This document shows positions 17,440 to 25,670 of a DNA stretch of 64,000 nt, piece by piece. The stretch comes from an uncultured bacterium (GTDB lineage Bacteria > Patescibacteriota > Saccharimonadia > Saccharimonadales > Saccharimonadaceae). The notes under the pieces were generated by a model. That model was not told where the DNA came from and did no database searches. It worked only from the letters and a program-made list of their open reading frames with translations. Every line of letters starts with the position of its first letter. Positions within the stretch are counted from its first letter, which is position 1. The DNA lies in the NCBI GenBank assembly GCA_938030735.1, contig CALHIM010000011.1:248001-312000 (forward strand). Direction: 5' to 3'. Made by a program: the position numbers and the translations under genes.

Positions 17440-18711
17440 ATGTTTGATGAAAAGATTTTTGATGTAATTGAAAATGAAGAAAATCGTCAGCGAGAAGGCT
17501 TGGAATTAATTCCAAGTGAGAATTATGTTTCGAGAGAAGTATTGGCGGCACTTGGTTCAGTTTTAACAAATAAATATTCTGAAGGATATCCTGGCAAAAG
17601 ATACTATGGTGGTCAGGAGAATACCGACATCATTGAAAGCTTAGCAATTGAACGCGCAAAACAGCTTTTTAATTGTGATCATGCTAATGTCCAACCACAT
17701 AGTGGTGCAAATGCTAATGAGGCGGTTTATAATGCTTGGCTAGAAGTTGGCGATACGGTTTTAGGTATGGATTTATCTCAAGGCGGTCATTTAACGCACG
17801 GCTCACCAGTAACGCGTAGTGGCAAGATTTATAACTTTGTTCGTTATGGTTTAGATGAAAATGGTGAAATCAATTACGATCAAATTGAAGAATTAGCAGA
17901 AAAATATAAGCCAAAAATTATTCTTGTGGGATTCTCTGCTTACCCTGGTGAGATTGATTATGCTAAAATTGCTGAAATTGGCAAAAAATATGGAGCAATG
18001 TTGATGGCGGATGTAGCACATATTGCTGGATTGATTGCTGGAGGTGTTTCGAAAAACCCATTTGAATATGGTTTTAATGTTGTGACAACTACAACTCACA
18101 AAACTTTGCGTGGCCCTCGTGGTGGAATGATTCTTTCGAATGGAAAAGTGGGGAATCCACTCAAAAAACCAGAAAAAACTCTCGAGAATCTCCCAACTTT
18201 AATTGATCGTAGTGTTTTTCCAGGAACGCAAGGTGGCCCACAAATGCATTCAATTGCAGCAAAAGCAGTTTCTTTTTATGAAGCACTTCAGCCCGAATTT
18301 AAAATTTATGCTCAACAGGTAATAAAGAATGCTCATTTTTTGGCCGAAGAACTTTCGAAAAGAGGTTTCAAACTCGTGACCGGAGGCACAAAAAATCACT
18401 TAATTTTAATTGATATTTATGCAAGTTTTGGAATTGATGGGAAAGTTGCTGAACGCGCAATGGATGCGATTGGCCTAACTTTGAACGCTAATTCGATTCC
18501 TAATGATACTTTGTCTATGTTTGCGCCAAGCGGGATTCGACTTGGAACGCCGGCTGTAACTTCACGCGGTATGAAGGAAGCCGAGATGGAGAAAATTGCT
18601 GAATGGATGGAGCTTGCGATTAAGTGTCGTGAAGATTCTAAAAAACTTGCCGAAATTAAAAAAGAAGTTGCAGATTTTGCTAGAAATTTTCCGCTACCGA
18701 GCGATTTATAG
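17440..18711 (+). CDS. glyA: Serine hydroxymethyltransferase
   Basis: A 423-residue fold-type I PLP enzyme interconverting serine and glycine and loading one-carbon units on tetrahydrofolate. The PLP lysine lies in 'TTTTHKTLRGPRGG'. Other family landmarks are 'LIPSENYVSREVLAALGS', 'NKYSEGYPGKRYYGG' and 'FPGTQGGPQMH'. Length is normal for bacterial GlyA. AAGGAGAG lies 7-14 bases upstream of the ATG, so this gene has a proper leader. With FolD about 4 kb downstream it supplies folate-linked one-carbon units. Confidence 0.97.
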   Translation: MFDEKIFDVIENEENRQREGLELIPSENYVSREVLAALGSVLTNKYSEGYPGKRYYGGQENTDIIESLAIERAKQLFNCDHANVQPHSGANANEAVYNAWLEVGDTVLGMDLSQGGHLTHGSPVTRSGKIYNFVRYGLDENGEINYDQIEELAEKYKPKIILVGFSAYPGEIDYAKIAEIGKKYGAMLMADVAHIAGLIAGGVSKNPFEYGFNVVTTTTHKTLRGPRGGMILSNGKVGNPLKKPEKTLENLPTLIDRSVFPGTQGGPQMHSIAAKAVSFYEALQPEFKIYAQQVIKNAHFLAEELSKRGFKLVTGGTKNHLILIDIYASFGIDGKVAERAMDAIGLTLNANSIPNDTLSMFAPSGIRLGTPAVTSRGMKEAEMEKIAEWMELAIKCREDSKKLAEIKKEVADFARNFPLPSDL

Positions 18712-18747
18712 ATAATTTTTAATATTTCGAAAAGCTGAAAGCTATGA

Positions 18748-18753
18748 TATAAT
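18748..18753 (+). promoter_or_regulatory. -10 box of the glycosyltransferase gene
   Basis: TATAAT at 18748-18753 ends 9 nt before ATG 18763, with no ribosome binding site between; leaderless arrangement. Confidence 0.5.
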
Positions 18754-18762
18754 AGACTTGTC

Positions 18763-20355
18763 ATGGGTATGGTTTTTTCGAGATTTAAAAAGTGCCGTTC
18801 TAAAATTGCTTTTCTGGGAATTATTTCAGGATTTTTAACTATTGTTTTTTTAACAATTTCGAAAGCTTCAATCTGGTTCGATGAGGCTTTTTCGGCTTAT
18901 ATAATTCGTTTTAATTTTGCTGAAATTTGGCATTACACATCTGTTGATGTTCATCCGCCAATTTACTATTTTTTATTGAAAATTTGGAGTGCATTTTTCG
19001 GTTCGAGTGACTTTGCATTGAGGAGTTTATCTGCATTTTTTGGTGTTTTGACTATAATTTTGGCATATTTTTTGGTAAAAAGGATTTATAATAAGAAAAT
19101 TGCGCTATTGGCAAGCAGTTTTCTTGCAATTTCACCGATGTTAATTAGATATTCGCAGGAAGCCAGAATGTATACGATGGTAGCATTTTTGAGTATTTTA
19201 ACGGTAAGAGCCTTTCATGAAGCTTGGGTTGCTGAAAATACGATGAAAAATAAGAAAAAATGGCGAATAATTTATATTATTGCTGTTTGCGCTGGAATTT
19301 GGACACAGTATCTCTATGCTTTGATTCCAATTTCATTATGGATTTTTAGAGCAGTTTATATTTCGAAGAATCAAGAAAAGAACAATAGATTTCATCTTTT
19401 TAGCTGTTTGAAATTTCAAAAGCAGAAGAATAGTGTGAGACAGTTTTTTAGTAATTTTTTTACTGAAAAATGGCTTTCTTCACATTTAATTGTTGCATTT
19501 TTATATATTCCTTGGATTCCATTTTTCATTTCGCAAGCTACTTATGTCAAAGCTAAGTTTTGGATTCCTGCACTTGATTTTACAACAATACCAAATATGA
19601 TATCGAATTTCTTTTTTTATCTTGATGCTGGCAAAACTAACGGTTGGCTATCTCTGATAGCTATGGCTATTCTTCTAATTATTGTAATTTTTACATTCGA
19701 AAAGTGGAGGAGTGAAAAAAATAATAGTATTTTTTGGCTGATTTTTTCAGTCTCGGTGATTCCTATATTTTTGCTTTATATCGCAAGTTTACCACCATTT
19801 AGTTCAATTTTTGTTGATAGATATTTGCTTATGGCTGAAGTTTTTGTGTCGATTTTAATGGCGATTATTGCGGTTAAACTTTTCGAAAATAAAAAGAGTG
19901 TTTCAATTTTATTTATTGTATTGATAATTTTCTCGCATATTTTTGGAATTTTTCAGCTTAATTTACAAAAAGGTATTTCTAAAAATGGTGGAGAAATTAC
20001 TGAAATTCGGCAAGCAATTGAAAAGGTTCGAAATGAAAAAAATAATGCAGCAATTGTTGTTGGCGGATTTTTATATTATTCGGCAGTACAATATTCCAAT
20101 AATGAAAGCAAAATTTGGTTTTATGGCAAACCCCCAATTTATCGTTCTGGTGATATGATTCGAGCTGACTACACGCCAAAGATTGAGAATGATAGTAGTT
20201 TCTTGAAGAATAAAGAGTTTTTTATAATTTCCCCATATAACAGTGCCGATAAAGAATCGCCAATTTCTGGTTATAATTTTTCAGAGGAAATGGATTATAA
20301 TAATTCATTAAACGGTGATCCTTTATATAAAATTTTAAAATTTATTAAAAAATAG
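18763..20355 (+). CDS. GT-C fold membrane glycosyltransferase (PMT/ArnT-like)
   Basis: A 530-residue polytopic protein with about ten membrane segments and a C-terminal extracytoplasmic domain. The first loop contains 'SIWFDEAFSAYII' (the Asp-Glu acidic pair typical of GT39/GT83 lipid-linked-sugar transferases) and 'SVDVHPPIYYFLL', the conserved 'HPP' signature. Such enzymes move a sugar from a polyprenyl-phosphate donor to a protein or lipid on the outer face of the membrane. A likely role is decoration of surface proteins or glycolipids. The substrate cannot be inferred. Confidence 0.85.
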   Translation: MGMVFSRFKKCRSKIAFLGIISGFLTIVFLTISKASIWFDEAFSAYIIRFNFAEIWHYTSVDVHPPIYYFLLKIWSAFFGSSDFALRSLSAFFGVLTIILAYFLVKRIYNKKIALLASSFLAISPMLIRYSQEARMYTMVAFLSILTVRAFHEAWVAENTMKNKKKWRIIYIIAVCAGIWTQYLYALIPISLWIFRAVYISKNQEKNNRFHLFSCLKFQKQKNSVRQFFSNFFTEKWLSSHLIVAFLYIPWIPFFISQATYVKAKFWIPALDFTTIPNMISNFFFYLDAGKTNGWLSLIAMAILLIIVIFTFEKWRSEKNNSIFWLIFSVSVIPIFLLYIASLPPFSSIFVDRYLLMAEVFVSILMAIIAVKLFENKKSVSILFIVLIIFSHIFGIFQLNLQKGISKNGGEITEIRQAIEKVRNEKNNAAIVVGGFLYYSAVQYSNNESKIWFYGKPPIYRSGDMIRADYTPKIENDSSFLKNKEFFIISPYNSADKESPISGYNFSEEMDYNNSLNGDPLYKILKFIKK

Positions 20356-20357
20356 TC

Positions 20358-20386
20358 TTCACAAAATAAAAAAAGTGTGGTATAAT
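20358..20386 (+). promoter_or_regulatory. Promoter of tRNA-Arg(UCG)
   Basis: TTCACA (20358-20363), 17-nt spacer, TATAAT (20381-20386); the mature tRNA begins 12 nt downstream. Confidence 0.65.
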
Positions 20387-20397
20387 TTATTTATTAA

Positions 20398-20474
20398 GCA
20401 CCCGTAGCTCAACTGGATAGAGTACCTGGCTTCGAACCAGGCGGTTGTAGGTTCAAATCCTGCCGGGTGTACCA
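20398..20474 (+). tRNA. tRNA-Arg (anticodon UCG)
   Basis: Cloverleaf with acceptor GCACCCG/CGGGTGT, anticodon stem CCTGG/CCAGG and loop CTTCGAA giving UCG, T-arm GTAGG/CCTGC, discriminator A and encoded CCA at 20472-20474. It reads CGA directly. Most bacteria read CGN with an inosine-modified ACG anticodon and avoid CGA, but CGA is common in this window's genes. Confidence 0.95.
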
Positions 20475-20527
20475 CAGTTTTTCTCGCTTTTGGCGGGTTT
20501 TTATTTTTTATGATATAATTGATTTAT

Positions 20528-21574
20528 ATGAAGGAAATAATTTTCAAAAATCTAAAAATTCAGCAAGATATTGATTTTGGCAAACTTACAACTATGAAAA
20601 TTAGTGGAAAAGCTCATTTTTTTACGGTAGTAAAAAATATCGAAGATTTTAAGAATGCGATTAAGTTTTCAGAAAAAAATAATTTGCCGATTTTTATTCT
20701 TGGTGGCGGAAGTAACACTATTGTAAAGAATCAAAACTTTGCAGGAATAGTTATAAAAAATGAAATTAAAGGTTTTGAAAAGGTTTTCGAAAATAATGAA
20801 AGTGCTGAATTCTGTATAAAATCTTGTGAAAATTGGCATAATTTTGTTAACTTTGCGGTTTCGAAAGGCTTTAGCGGTTGTGAAGCAATGGCGATGATTC
20901 CTGGAACAGTTGGAGCTCTACCAATCCAGAATGTTGGTGCATATGGTCAGGAAATTGCTGATATTTTAAAAAGTGTCGAAGTTTTTGAAATCTCAACTGG
21001 TAAAATTAAAACTTTATTAAAAGGTGAATGTGAATTCGCTTACCGTGATAGTATTTTTAAGAATGATGCTAAAGGAAAATATTTTATCGTTTCGGTAAAT
21101 TTGAAGCTTTCAAAATCTAAACCAGAAATGCCTGAATATAAGGTTTTAAAGGAAAAACTTGAGAATATTGGCAAAAATAAAGAAAATCTAACAGCGAAAG
21201 ATATAATGAACGCGGTAGTTGAGATTCGTTCAAAAAAATTGCCAGATCCAGAAGAAATTCCAAATTCTGGGAGTTTTTTTAAGAATGTGATAATTTCGAA
21301 AGAGAAAGCTGCAGAGATTTGCAAAAAATATCAAAATGTACCACTCTTTGAAGTTGGTGAAAAATACAAAATTGCAACTGGCTGGCTTATTGAGCAAACA
21401 GGCTTGAAGGGAAAAGAATTTTTTGGAATAAAAGTTCATCCAGAGAATGCTTTAGTTTTAACAAATATTTCAGCTAAAAACTATGATGAGCTGGCTAAAG
21501 CAAGAAAAATGATTCAGGATAGGGTTTTTGAAAAATTTGGTTTAAAAATTGAACAAGAACCGCTGGAGATTTAA
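20528..21574 (+). CDS. murB: UDP-N-acetylenolpyruvoylglucosamine reductase
   Basis: A 348-residue FAD enzyme that reduces the MurA product with NADPH to UDP-MurNAc. FAD-binding 'LGGGSNTIV' is at about residue 60, 'AMIPGTVGALPIQNVGAYG' is the second FAD motif, and the catalytic Ser is in 'NSGSFFKNV'. A C-terminal 'HPENALVLTN' completes the domain. ATG 20528 is preferred; the in-frame TTG at 20519 overlaps TATAAT (20514-20519), which ends 8 nt before the ATG. It stands as its own transcription unit after tRNA-Arg, some 3 kb from murA. Confidence 0.95.
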   Translation: MKEIIFKNLKIQQDIDFGKLTTMKISGKAHFFTVVKNIEDFKNAIKFSEKNNLPIFILGGGSNTIVKNQNFAGIVIKNEIKGFEKVFENNESAEFCIKSCENWHNFVNFAVSKGFSGCEAMAMIPGTVGALPIQNVGAYGQEIADILKSVEVFEISTGKIKTLLKGECEFAYRDSIFKNDAKGKYFIVSVNLKLSKSKPEMPEYKVLKEKLENIGKNKENLTAKDIMNAVVEIRSKKLPDPEEIPNSGSFFKNVIISKEKAAEICKKYQNVPLFEVGEKYKIATGWLIEQTGLKGKEFFGIKVHPENALVLTNISAKNYDELAKARKMIQDRVFEKFGLKIEQEPLEI

Positions 21575-21582
21575 TAAAAATT

Positions 21583-21613
21583 AAAACGGCATTCTTGATT
21601 TGAATGTCGTTTT
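21583..21613. terminator. Bidirectional terminator between murB and the convergent membrane gene
   Basis: AAAACGGCATTC pairs with GAATGTCGTTTT (one G-U), 7-nt loop; both flanks end in T/A runs. Confidence 0.75.
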
Positions 21614-21629
21614 AAGATTTAAAAAAGAA

Positions 21630-22181
21630 TTATTCTTCTGTTTTTTCTTCTTTAGCTTCAGGAGCTTTTTCTTCTTCTGCTTCTTTTTCTTCTTCTACGA
21701 TTTTATAACCAAGGATAGTTCCTTTTGCAAGGCTTTCTTTACCAGCTATGTCATTCCAGCGAGAACTATCTAGACCAAGAATTAAGAACCAAATAGGGGC
21801 TACAAATATGAAAAGAATAGACCAGTAAGGTGATTTATCGAGTTTTTTGCTAATTTCAATAACTGCAAGAACTTCAAAAACAAATGAGATTATTAGTCCG
21901 ACATAAGGAACGAAAGTTAAAAGAGATTTCCAGCCTTCTTGTCCACCGAGTTCGAAGAATATCCATCTGTTATAGAAAGGAATCCAAGCTTTTTTAGCGT
22001 CGATTCCAGCCTTTTTAAAAATTAGCATGTAAAGAAGAGAGCTGATAACATATCCTATAACTGCAGCAACTAGTGCGAAAATTAAAAAGAATGCAATAGA
22101 TATTCCAGCAATAGCTTCAGTATCTGCGCTATGGTTGTAATTTCTGTACCCATATGTGTGGTAACTATTATAATTATACAT
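21630..22181 (-). CDS. DUF5684-like polytopic membrane protein
   Basis: A 183-residue protein. A Tyr/Asn/His-rich N-terminus (residues 1-20) is followed by membrane helices at about 27-60, 85-108 and 118-135, with 'KAWIPFYNRWIFFELGG' between them. An acidic Glu/Lys/Ala tail follows ('EEEKEAEEEK'). The 'WIPFYN' loop pattern matches small DUF5684-type proteins found in many bacteria, for which no function is known. It is a single gene with no catalytic motif visible and converges with murB. GAAAGGA lies upstream of the ATG. Confidence 0.7.
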   Translation of the reverse strand: MYNYNSYHTYGYRNYNHSADTEAIAGISIAFFLIFALVAAVIGYVISSLLYMLIFKKAGIDAKKAWIPFYNRWIFFELGGQEGWKSLLTFVPYVGLIISFVFEVLAVIEISKKLDKSPYWSILFIFVAPIWFLILGLDSSRWNDIAGKESLAKGTILGYKIVEEEKEAEEEKAPEAKEEKTEE

Positions 22182-22266
22182 TCAAAAATCCTTTCTTTGA
22201 TTAACTTCTGTAATGATTATACTCTAAATTATATATTAAAAAATTGAATTTTTCAATATATTTGCG

Positions 22267-22272
22267 TATAAT
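22267..22272 (+). promoter_or_regulatory. -10 box of folD
   Basis: TATAAT at 22267-22272 ends 6 nt before ATG 22279; no ribosome binding site; leaderless arrangement. Confidence 0.55.
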
Positions 22273-22278
22273 AAAAGA

Positions 22279-23130
22279 ATGAGAATTTTAAATGGTGCAG
22301 AAATCCGCGATTTTATTAAGGAGCGTCAAGCTAAGCAAGTGCGAGCTTTGCGGCAAAGTTGGCGGGTTTTTCCAAAATTAGTAATTTTTTACTCTTCGAA
22401 AAATCCTGTAACTGAAACTTATATGCGGCTTAAAGAAAAGTATGGTGAAGATATTCTAATTGAGGTTGAGCGGCGAAAAGTTACTGTTGAATTCATGAAA
22501 AAAGAAATTCAAAAAGCAAATCTTGATGAAAATATTCATGGAATTATCGTTCAACTTCCACTTGAAGATGAAAATGGTGGGAAGATTTCGAAAGAGGAAA
22601 CTGAGCAAATTTTATCGGAAATATCTAAAGAGAAAGATGTTGACGGTTTGAACGGTGGTGCTTTTGTACCGGCCACAGCTCAGGCGATAAATTGGCTTTT
22701 GGCAGGTTATAATATTTCGTTAGAGAATAAAAAAGTTGCTATTGTTGGCCAAGGTAAGTTGGTAGGTGCACCGCTTTCAAAAATGCTTGAGGCTTCTGGT
22801 GTGCCAGTTTCGAAATTTGATGAATTCAATTCGAAAGAAATGAAAGAGCATCTTAAAGATTTTGATGTGGTAATTACAGCTGTTGGAAAGCCAAATTTAA
22901 TAACTTCAGAAATGCTAAAAAATAAAGCTGTGGTTGTTGATGCTGGAACGGCAAGCGAAAATGGTAAAATTAAAGGTGATGTAGCTGAAGAAGTTCGTGA
23001 TTTTCGAAAAGACTTAACAATCACCCCAGTAAAGGGTGGTGTCGGTCCGCTTACGGTAGCTTCATTAATTGATAATGTAATTATAGCAGCGAGAAAAATT
23101 GCTGATAAAAAGGGCCAGCAAGATTTATAA
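22279..23130 (+). CDS. folD: Bifunctional methylenetetrahydrofolate dehydrogenase/cyclohydrolase
   Basis: A 283-residue enzyme that oxidises 5,10-methylene-THF and hydrolyses the methenyl product to 10-formyl-THF. The substrate domain has 'SSKNPVTETYMRLKEKYG', with the Tyr/Lys pair of the active site. 'GIIVQLPLEDENG' and the NADP loop 'VGQGKLVGAPLSKML' follow. The C-terminal signature reads 'TPVKGGVGPLTVASLI' (usual TPVPGGVGPMT), with Lys for Pro. It complements GlyA in one-carbon supply, including formyl groups for initiator tRNA. Confidence 0.95.
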   Translation: MRILNGAEIRDFIKERQAKQVRALRQSWRVFPKLVIFYSSKNPVTETYMRLKEKYGEDILIEVERRKVTVEFMKKEIQKANLDENIHGIIVQLPLEDENGGKISKEETEQILSEISKEKDVDGLNGGAFVPATAQAINWLLAGYNISLENKKVAIVGQGKLVGAPLSKMLEASGVPVSKFDEFNSKEMKEHLKDFDVVITAVGKPNLITSEMLKNKAVVVDAGTASENGKIKGDVAEEVRDFRKDLTITPVKGGVGPLTVASLIDNVIIAARKIADKKGQQDL

Positions 23131-23134
23131 AAAT

Positions 23135-23166
23135 AAAATAGACCTCCAAGTGGAAGTCTATTTTTT
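23135..23166 (+). terminator. Terminator after folD
   Basis: The stem AAAATAGAC/GTCTATTTT with an internal TCCA/TGGA continuation is followed by TTTTTT. Confidence 0.75.
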
Positions 23167-23173
23167 AGATTTG

Positions 23174-23207
23174 AAGCTTGATCGCTCCATTGAGAAGCGG
23201 TCAGCTT
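23174..23207 (-). terminator. Hairpin at the end of the LPQTG surface-protein gene
   Basis: AAGCTTGATCGCT (23174-23186) pairs with AGCGGTCAGCTT (23196-23207) with one mismatch/bulge, overlapping the minus-strand TAA. A weak U-tract follows on the minus strand. Confidence 0.45.
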
Positions 23208-25452
23208 AGAATCTTGCAGCTTTTCGGCTAGCGAAGTAGTAACCAAAGGCGGTCACCATTGATGTTAATCCAAGAATTGCAGAAAGTGTATTTGCACCAG
23301 TTTGTGGCAATTCTGTTGGAATATTTGGTGTTGGGTTGTTTGGTGTAGGTGCTGGTGGAGTTTGTTTCTTTGGAATTTCCACTTTCGCGCTATCACAACC
23401 ATCATTATCACCAGGAATTGTTGGCGTATCTACACAAGCTGTATTTACAGCAGTCATTCCTGTTGCTGTTGCTTGTGATCTAATTGTAATAGTTTTGCTT
23501 TCACCAACTTTCAAAGAGTTAATCTTTAGAGTTAAAGTATTATCTTTGATTTCACCACTATCGGCACTTACAAAAGTAATATTTGCCGGTGCACGGTCGG
23601 TTACAACAACATCTTTCAAATCAACATTTCCGTTATTCGAAACTGTAATCTCGTAGTTAAAATCAGTATTTGCTTCAATTTTAGCATTTTTCTGATTATT
23701 TACAGTTTTCTTGATAAGGATTGAAGGTTTTTCTTCACGTTTAACTTCAAAAGATTTTTCACAATTTGAATTTGAGTTTTCGCCATCTTTTGTGATAACA
23801 GTTGAAGAAATTGTGAATTTACCAACAATTTCAATGTCGAGTGTTAATTTCGAGCCGTTATTTACAGTTTTCTCGATTACGATTTTACCACTTTGATCTT
23901 TTACGATATATTTAACGCCAACAAATGTTGTGTTATTTACAGTATAAGAAGTGTTAAATTCGAATTTTGTTCGAGAAATTTGGCTAATTGTAATATTTCG
24001 ACATACCAATTCCGGTTTAGATGGAGCTGGCGCTGGAGCTTTAGTTTCGAAAGATTTTTCACAGTTAGTATTTGAATTTTCACCGTTTTTAGTGATGACT
24101 GTTGAAGTAACTGTGTATTTTTCGTTCACATTGTTTGGAACGGTAATTTCGAATTTAGTTCCACCATTTACAACTTTTTCGGCAACAACTTCATTTTTTG
24201 AATTTTTTACTACATATTTTGTGCCAGTAAATTCTGTATCTTTTACTGAATATTTTGTGTCAGCCGCATAAGTGATTTGCTTTTCGTCTTTTCGAACAAT
24301 GTTCAAACTTAAAGCTTCACATTTGTAAACTGGATTTTTAGGAGTTTCACATTTTTTTGTAACTTTTACGCTTGCAGTATCGTTTTTAACGATTTTTTGG
24401 TCACTTGCTTGAGCGATGTTAGTTAAAGTGTTGTCTCCACAAACTGGCAAACTATTTTCAGCTGAAACAGTTGCATCAAACCGAACATAAGCGTCGCCAT
24501 TTGGTTGATATGAACCGATATTGATTCCAGAATTTTGAATGACATTGTCACTAACTTTCAATCCTTTTGGATTTGATGTGTTGTAGAGCTTTGTTGAGCC
24601 CGCAACATAATTCAAACCTTTTGGTAGAATGTCGCGAATTACAAGATTCTGAATTCCTGCAGAACCTGTATTTTTAGCGTGAATTTGGAATTGAACTGTA
24701 TCGCCAGATTTTGCATTTACAGTTTCAACCCAAGATTTTTCGCCATTTGTTTTATTTCGAACTGTTTTTGCAAGGTCAATATTAGTTTTTTCTTGCGGTT
24801 GGCTAACTTGAGCTTTAACTTTAACAGTTACATAGCCTGCATATTGGAAACATCCAGGGATTTTTCCGTCAAGTTTATCATATCCAAGTTTTGCTCCAGT
24901 ATTATTTACGATACTGTCTGGAAGCTTAGTTGTACCCATTCCGTTATTTTCGAAAAGGGCAGAACCAGCAACATAAGCCAAGTTAAAGTCATTATCACTT
25001 GAGAAAGTTGCTTCATCCCAAACTGTGTTGGGCTTTGCATTTGAAGCCGAAATCTGACCTTGAACAGTCACATTTTTTGCTGTTGTTGTTGGAACGTTAA
25101 GTTTTGCTACTACGTTTTCGGCAACAAGATTTAAGTTCGAAGCTGCGTTGTTGTGAACATACATTCGAACATAATATTCTTTGCCATTCTGGACTTTCAT
25201 ATTGTTTGTCCATTTTGTGTTTGAGCCAACTTCACGGATTCCAACGAAGTCTTTTTCATCTCCGCCAATCACAGGGTTATTTGTGATTGAGTTGAATGTA
25301 ATATAATCTGCTGGTTTTTCAATAGTGAATGATGGTCTAGCTGGACCCCAAGCCCAAACTAGAGCTGGAGCTACTGCTGCCACCAAAACTGAACCAGAGA
25401 TTATTGAATGGTTTTTAATAAAATTAATGAGTTTTTTCATTTGGTCCCTCAT
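23206..25452 (-). CDS. Cell-wall-type surface protein with DUF11-like domains and LPQTG sorting signal
   Basis: About 748 residues. A signal peptide ('SIISGSVLVAAVAPALVWAWG') is followed by an N-terminal domain, a DUF11-type beta-sandwich ('VQFQIHAKNTGSAGIQNLVI'), two tandem ~95-residue modules each ending 'ENSN.NCEKSFE', and a second DUF11-type domain ('NYEITVSNNGNVDLKDVVVT'). A Pro/Thr linker leads to the sorting signal LPQTG, a hydrophobic helix and 'RKAARF'. That C-terminus is a sortase substrate signal; no sortase is in this window. ATG 25452 has GGGAG upstream; ATG 25440, with GAGGG, is an equally good start. The product should be a long stalk-like adhesin at the surface. Confidence 0.85.
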   Translation of the reverse strand: MRDQMKKLINFIKNHSIISGSVLVAAVAPALVWAWGPARPSFTIEKPADYITFNSITNNPVIGGDEKDFVGIREVGSNTKWTNNMKVQNGKEYYVRMYVHNNAASNLNLVAENVVAKLNVPTTTAKNVTVQGQISASNAKPNTVWDEATFSSDNDFNLAYVAGSALFENNGMGTTKLPDSIVNNTGAKLGYDKLDGKIPGCFQYAGYVTVKVKAQVSQPQEKTNIDLAKTVRNKTNGEKSWVETVNAKSGDTVQFQIHAKNTGSAGIQNLVIRDILPKGLNYVAGSTKLYNTSNPKGLKVSDNVIQNSGINIGSYQPNGDAYVRFDATVSAENSLPVCGDNTLTNIAQASDQKIVKNDTASVKVTKKCETPKNPVYKCEALSLNIVRKDEKQITYAADTKYSVKDTEFTGTKYVVKNSKNEVVAEKVVNGGTKFEITVPNNVNEKYTVTSTVITKNGENSNTNCEKSFETKAPAPAPSKPELVCRNITISQISRTKFEFNTSYTVNNTTFVGVKYIVKDQSGKIVIEKTVNNGSKLTLDIEIVGKFTISSTVITKDGENSNSNCEKSFEVKREEKPSILIKKTVNNQKNAKIEANTDFNYEITVSNNGNVDLKDVVVTDRAPANITFVSADSGEIKDNTLTLKINSLKVGESKTITIRSQATATGMTAVNTACVDTPTIPGDNDGCDSAKVEIPKKQTPPAPTPNNPTPNIPTELPQTGANTLSAILGLTSMVTAFGYYFASRKAARF

Positions 25453-25670
25453 TTTTCTCCCTTCTAATCTCCACTTATTAGAATTTATTATTAATATCAT
25501 CATAATTCTGTTTGTCAATATTTTGTTTTCTTCGCTTTAGCCGAATTGTTAAAACTTAAAATCGGGTTATTAAGAAGTATCAATGTAAAGCCAGGCGGCG
25601 GAAGACCGCCCAGCGTGAGTTCAGAAAGACTTTAATCTTTCACAAAGTGCAATCGTTAAAATCAAAGTTA

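Noticed and set aside
23336..25286. Several plus-strand reading frames opposite the LPQTG protein gene
   Set aside because: They have no ribosome binding sites or known motifs and are antisense shadows of a gene with a clear signal peptide and sorting signal.
25519..25670. GC-rich hairpin (GGCGG/CCGCC near 25594-25610) as a terminator of the 25671 gene
   Set aside because: The hairpin is real, but no U-tract follows on the minus strand, so it is not listed as a terminator.
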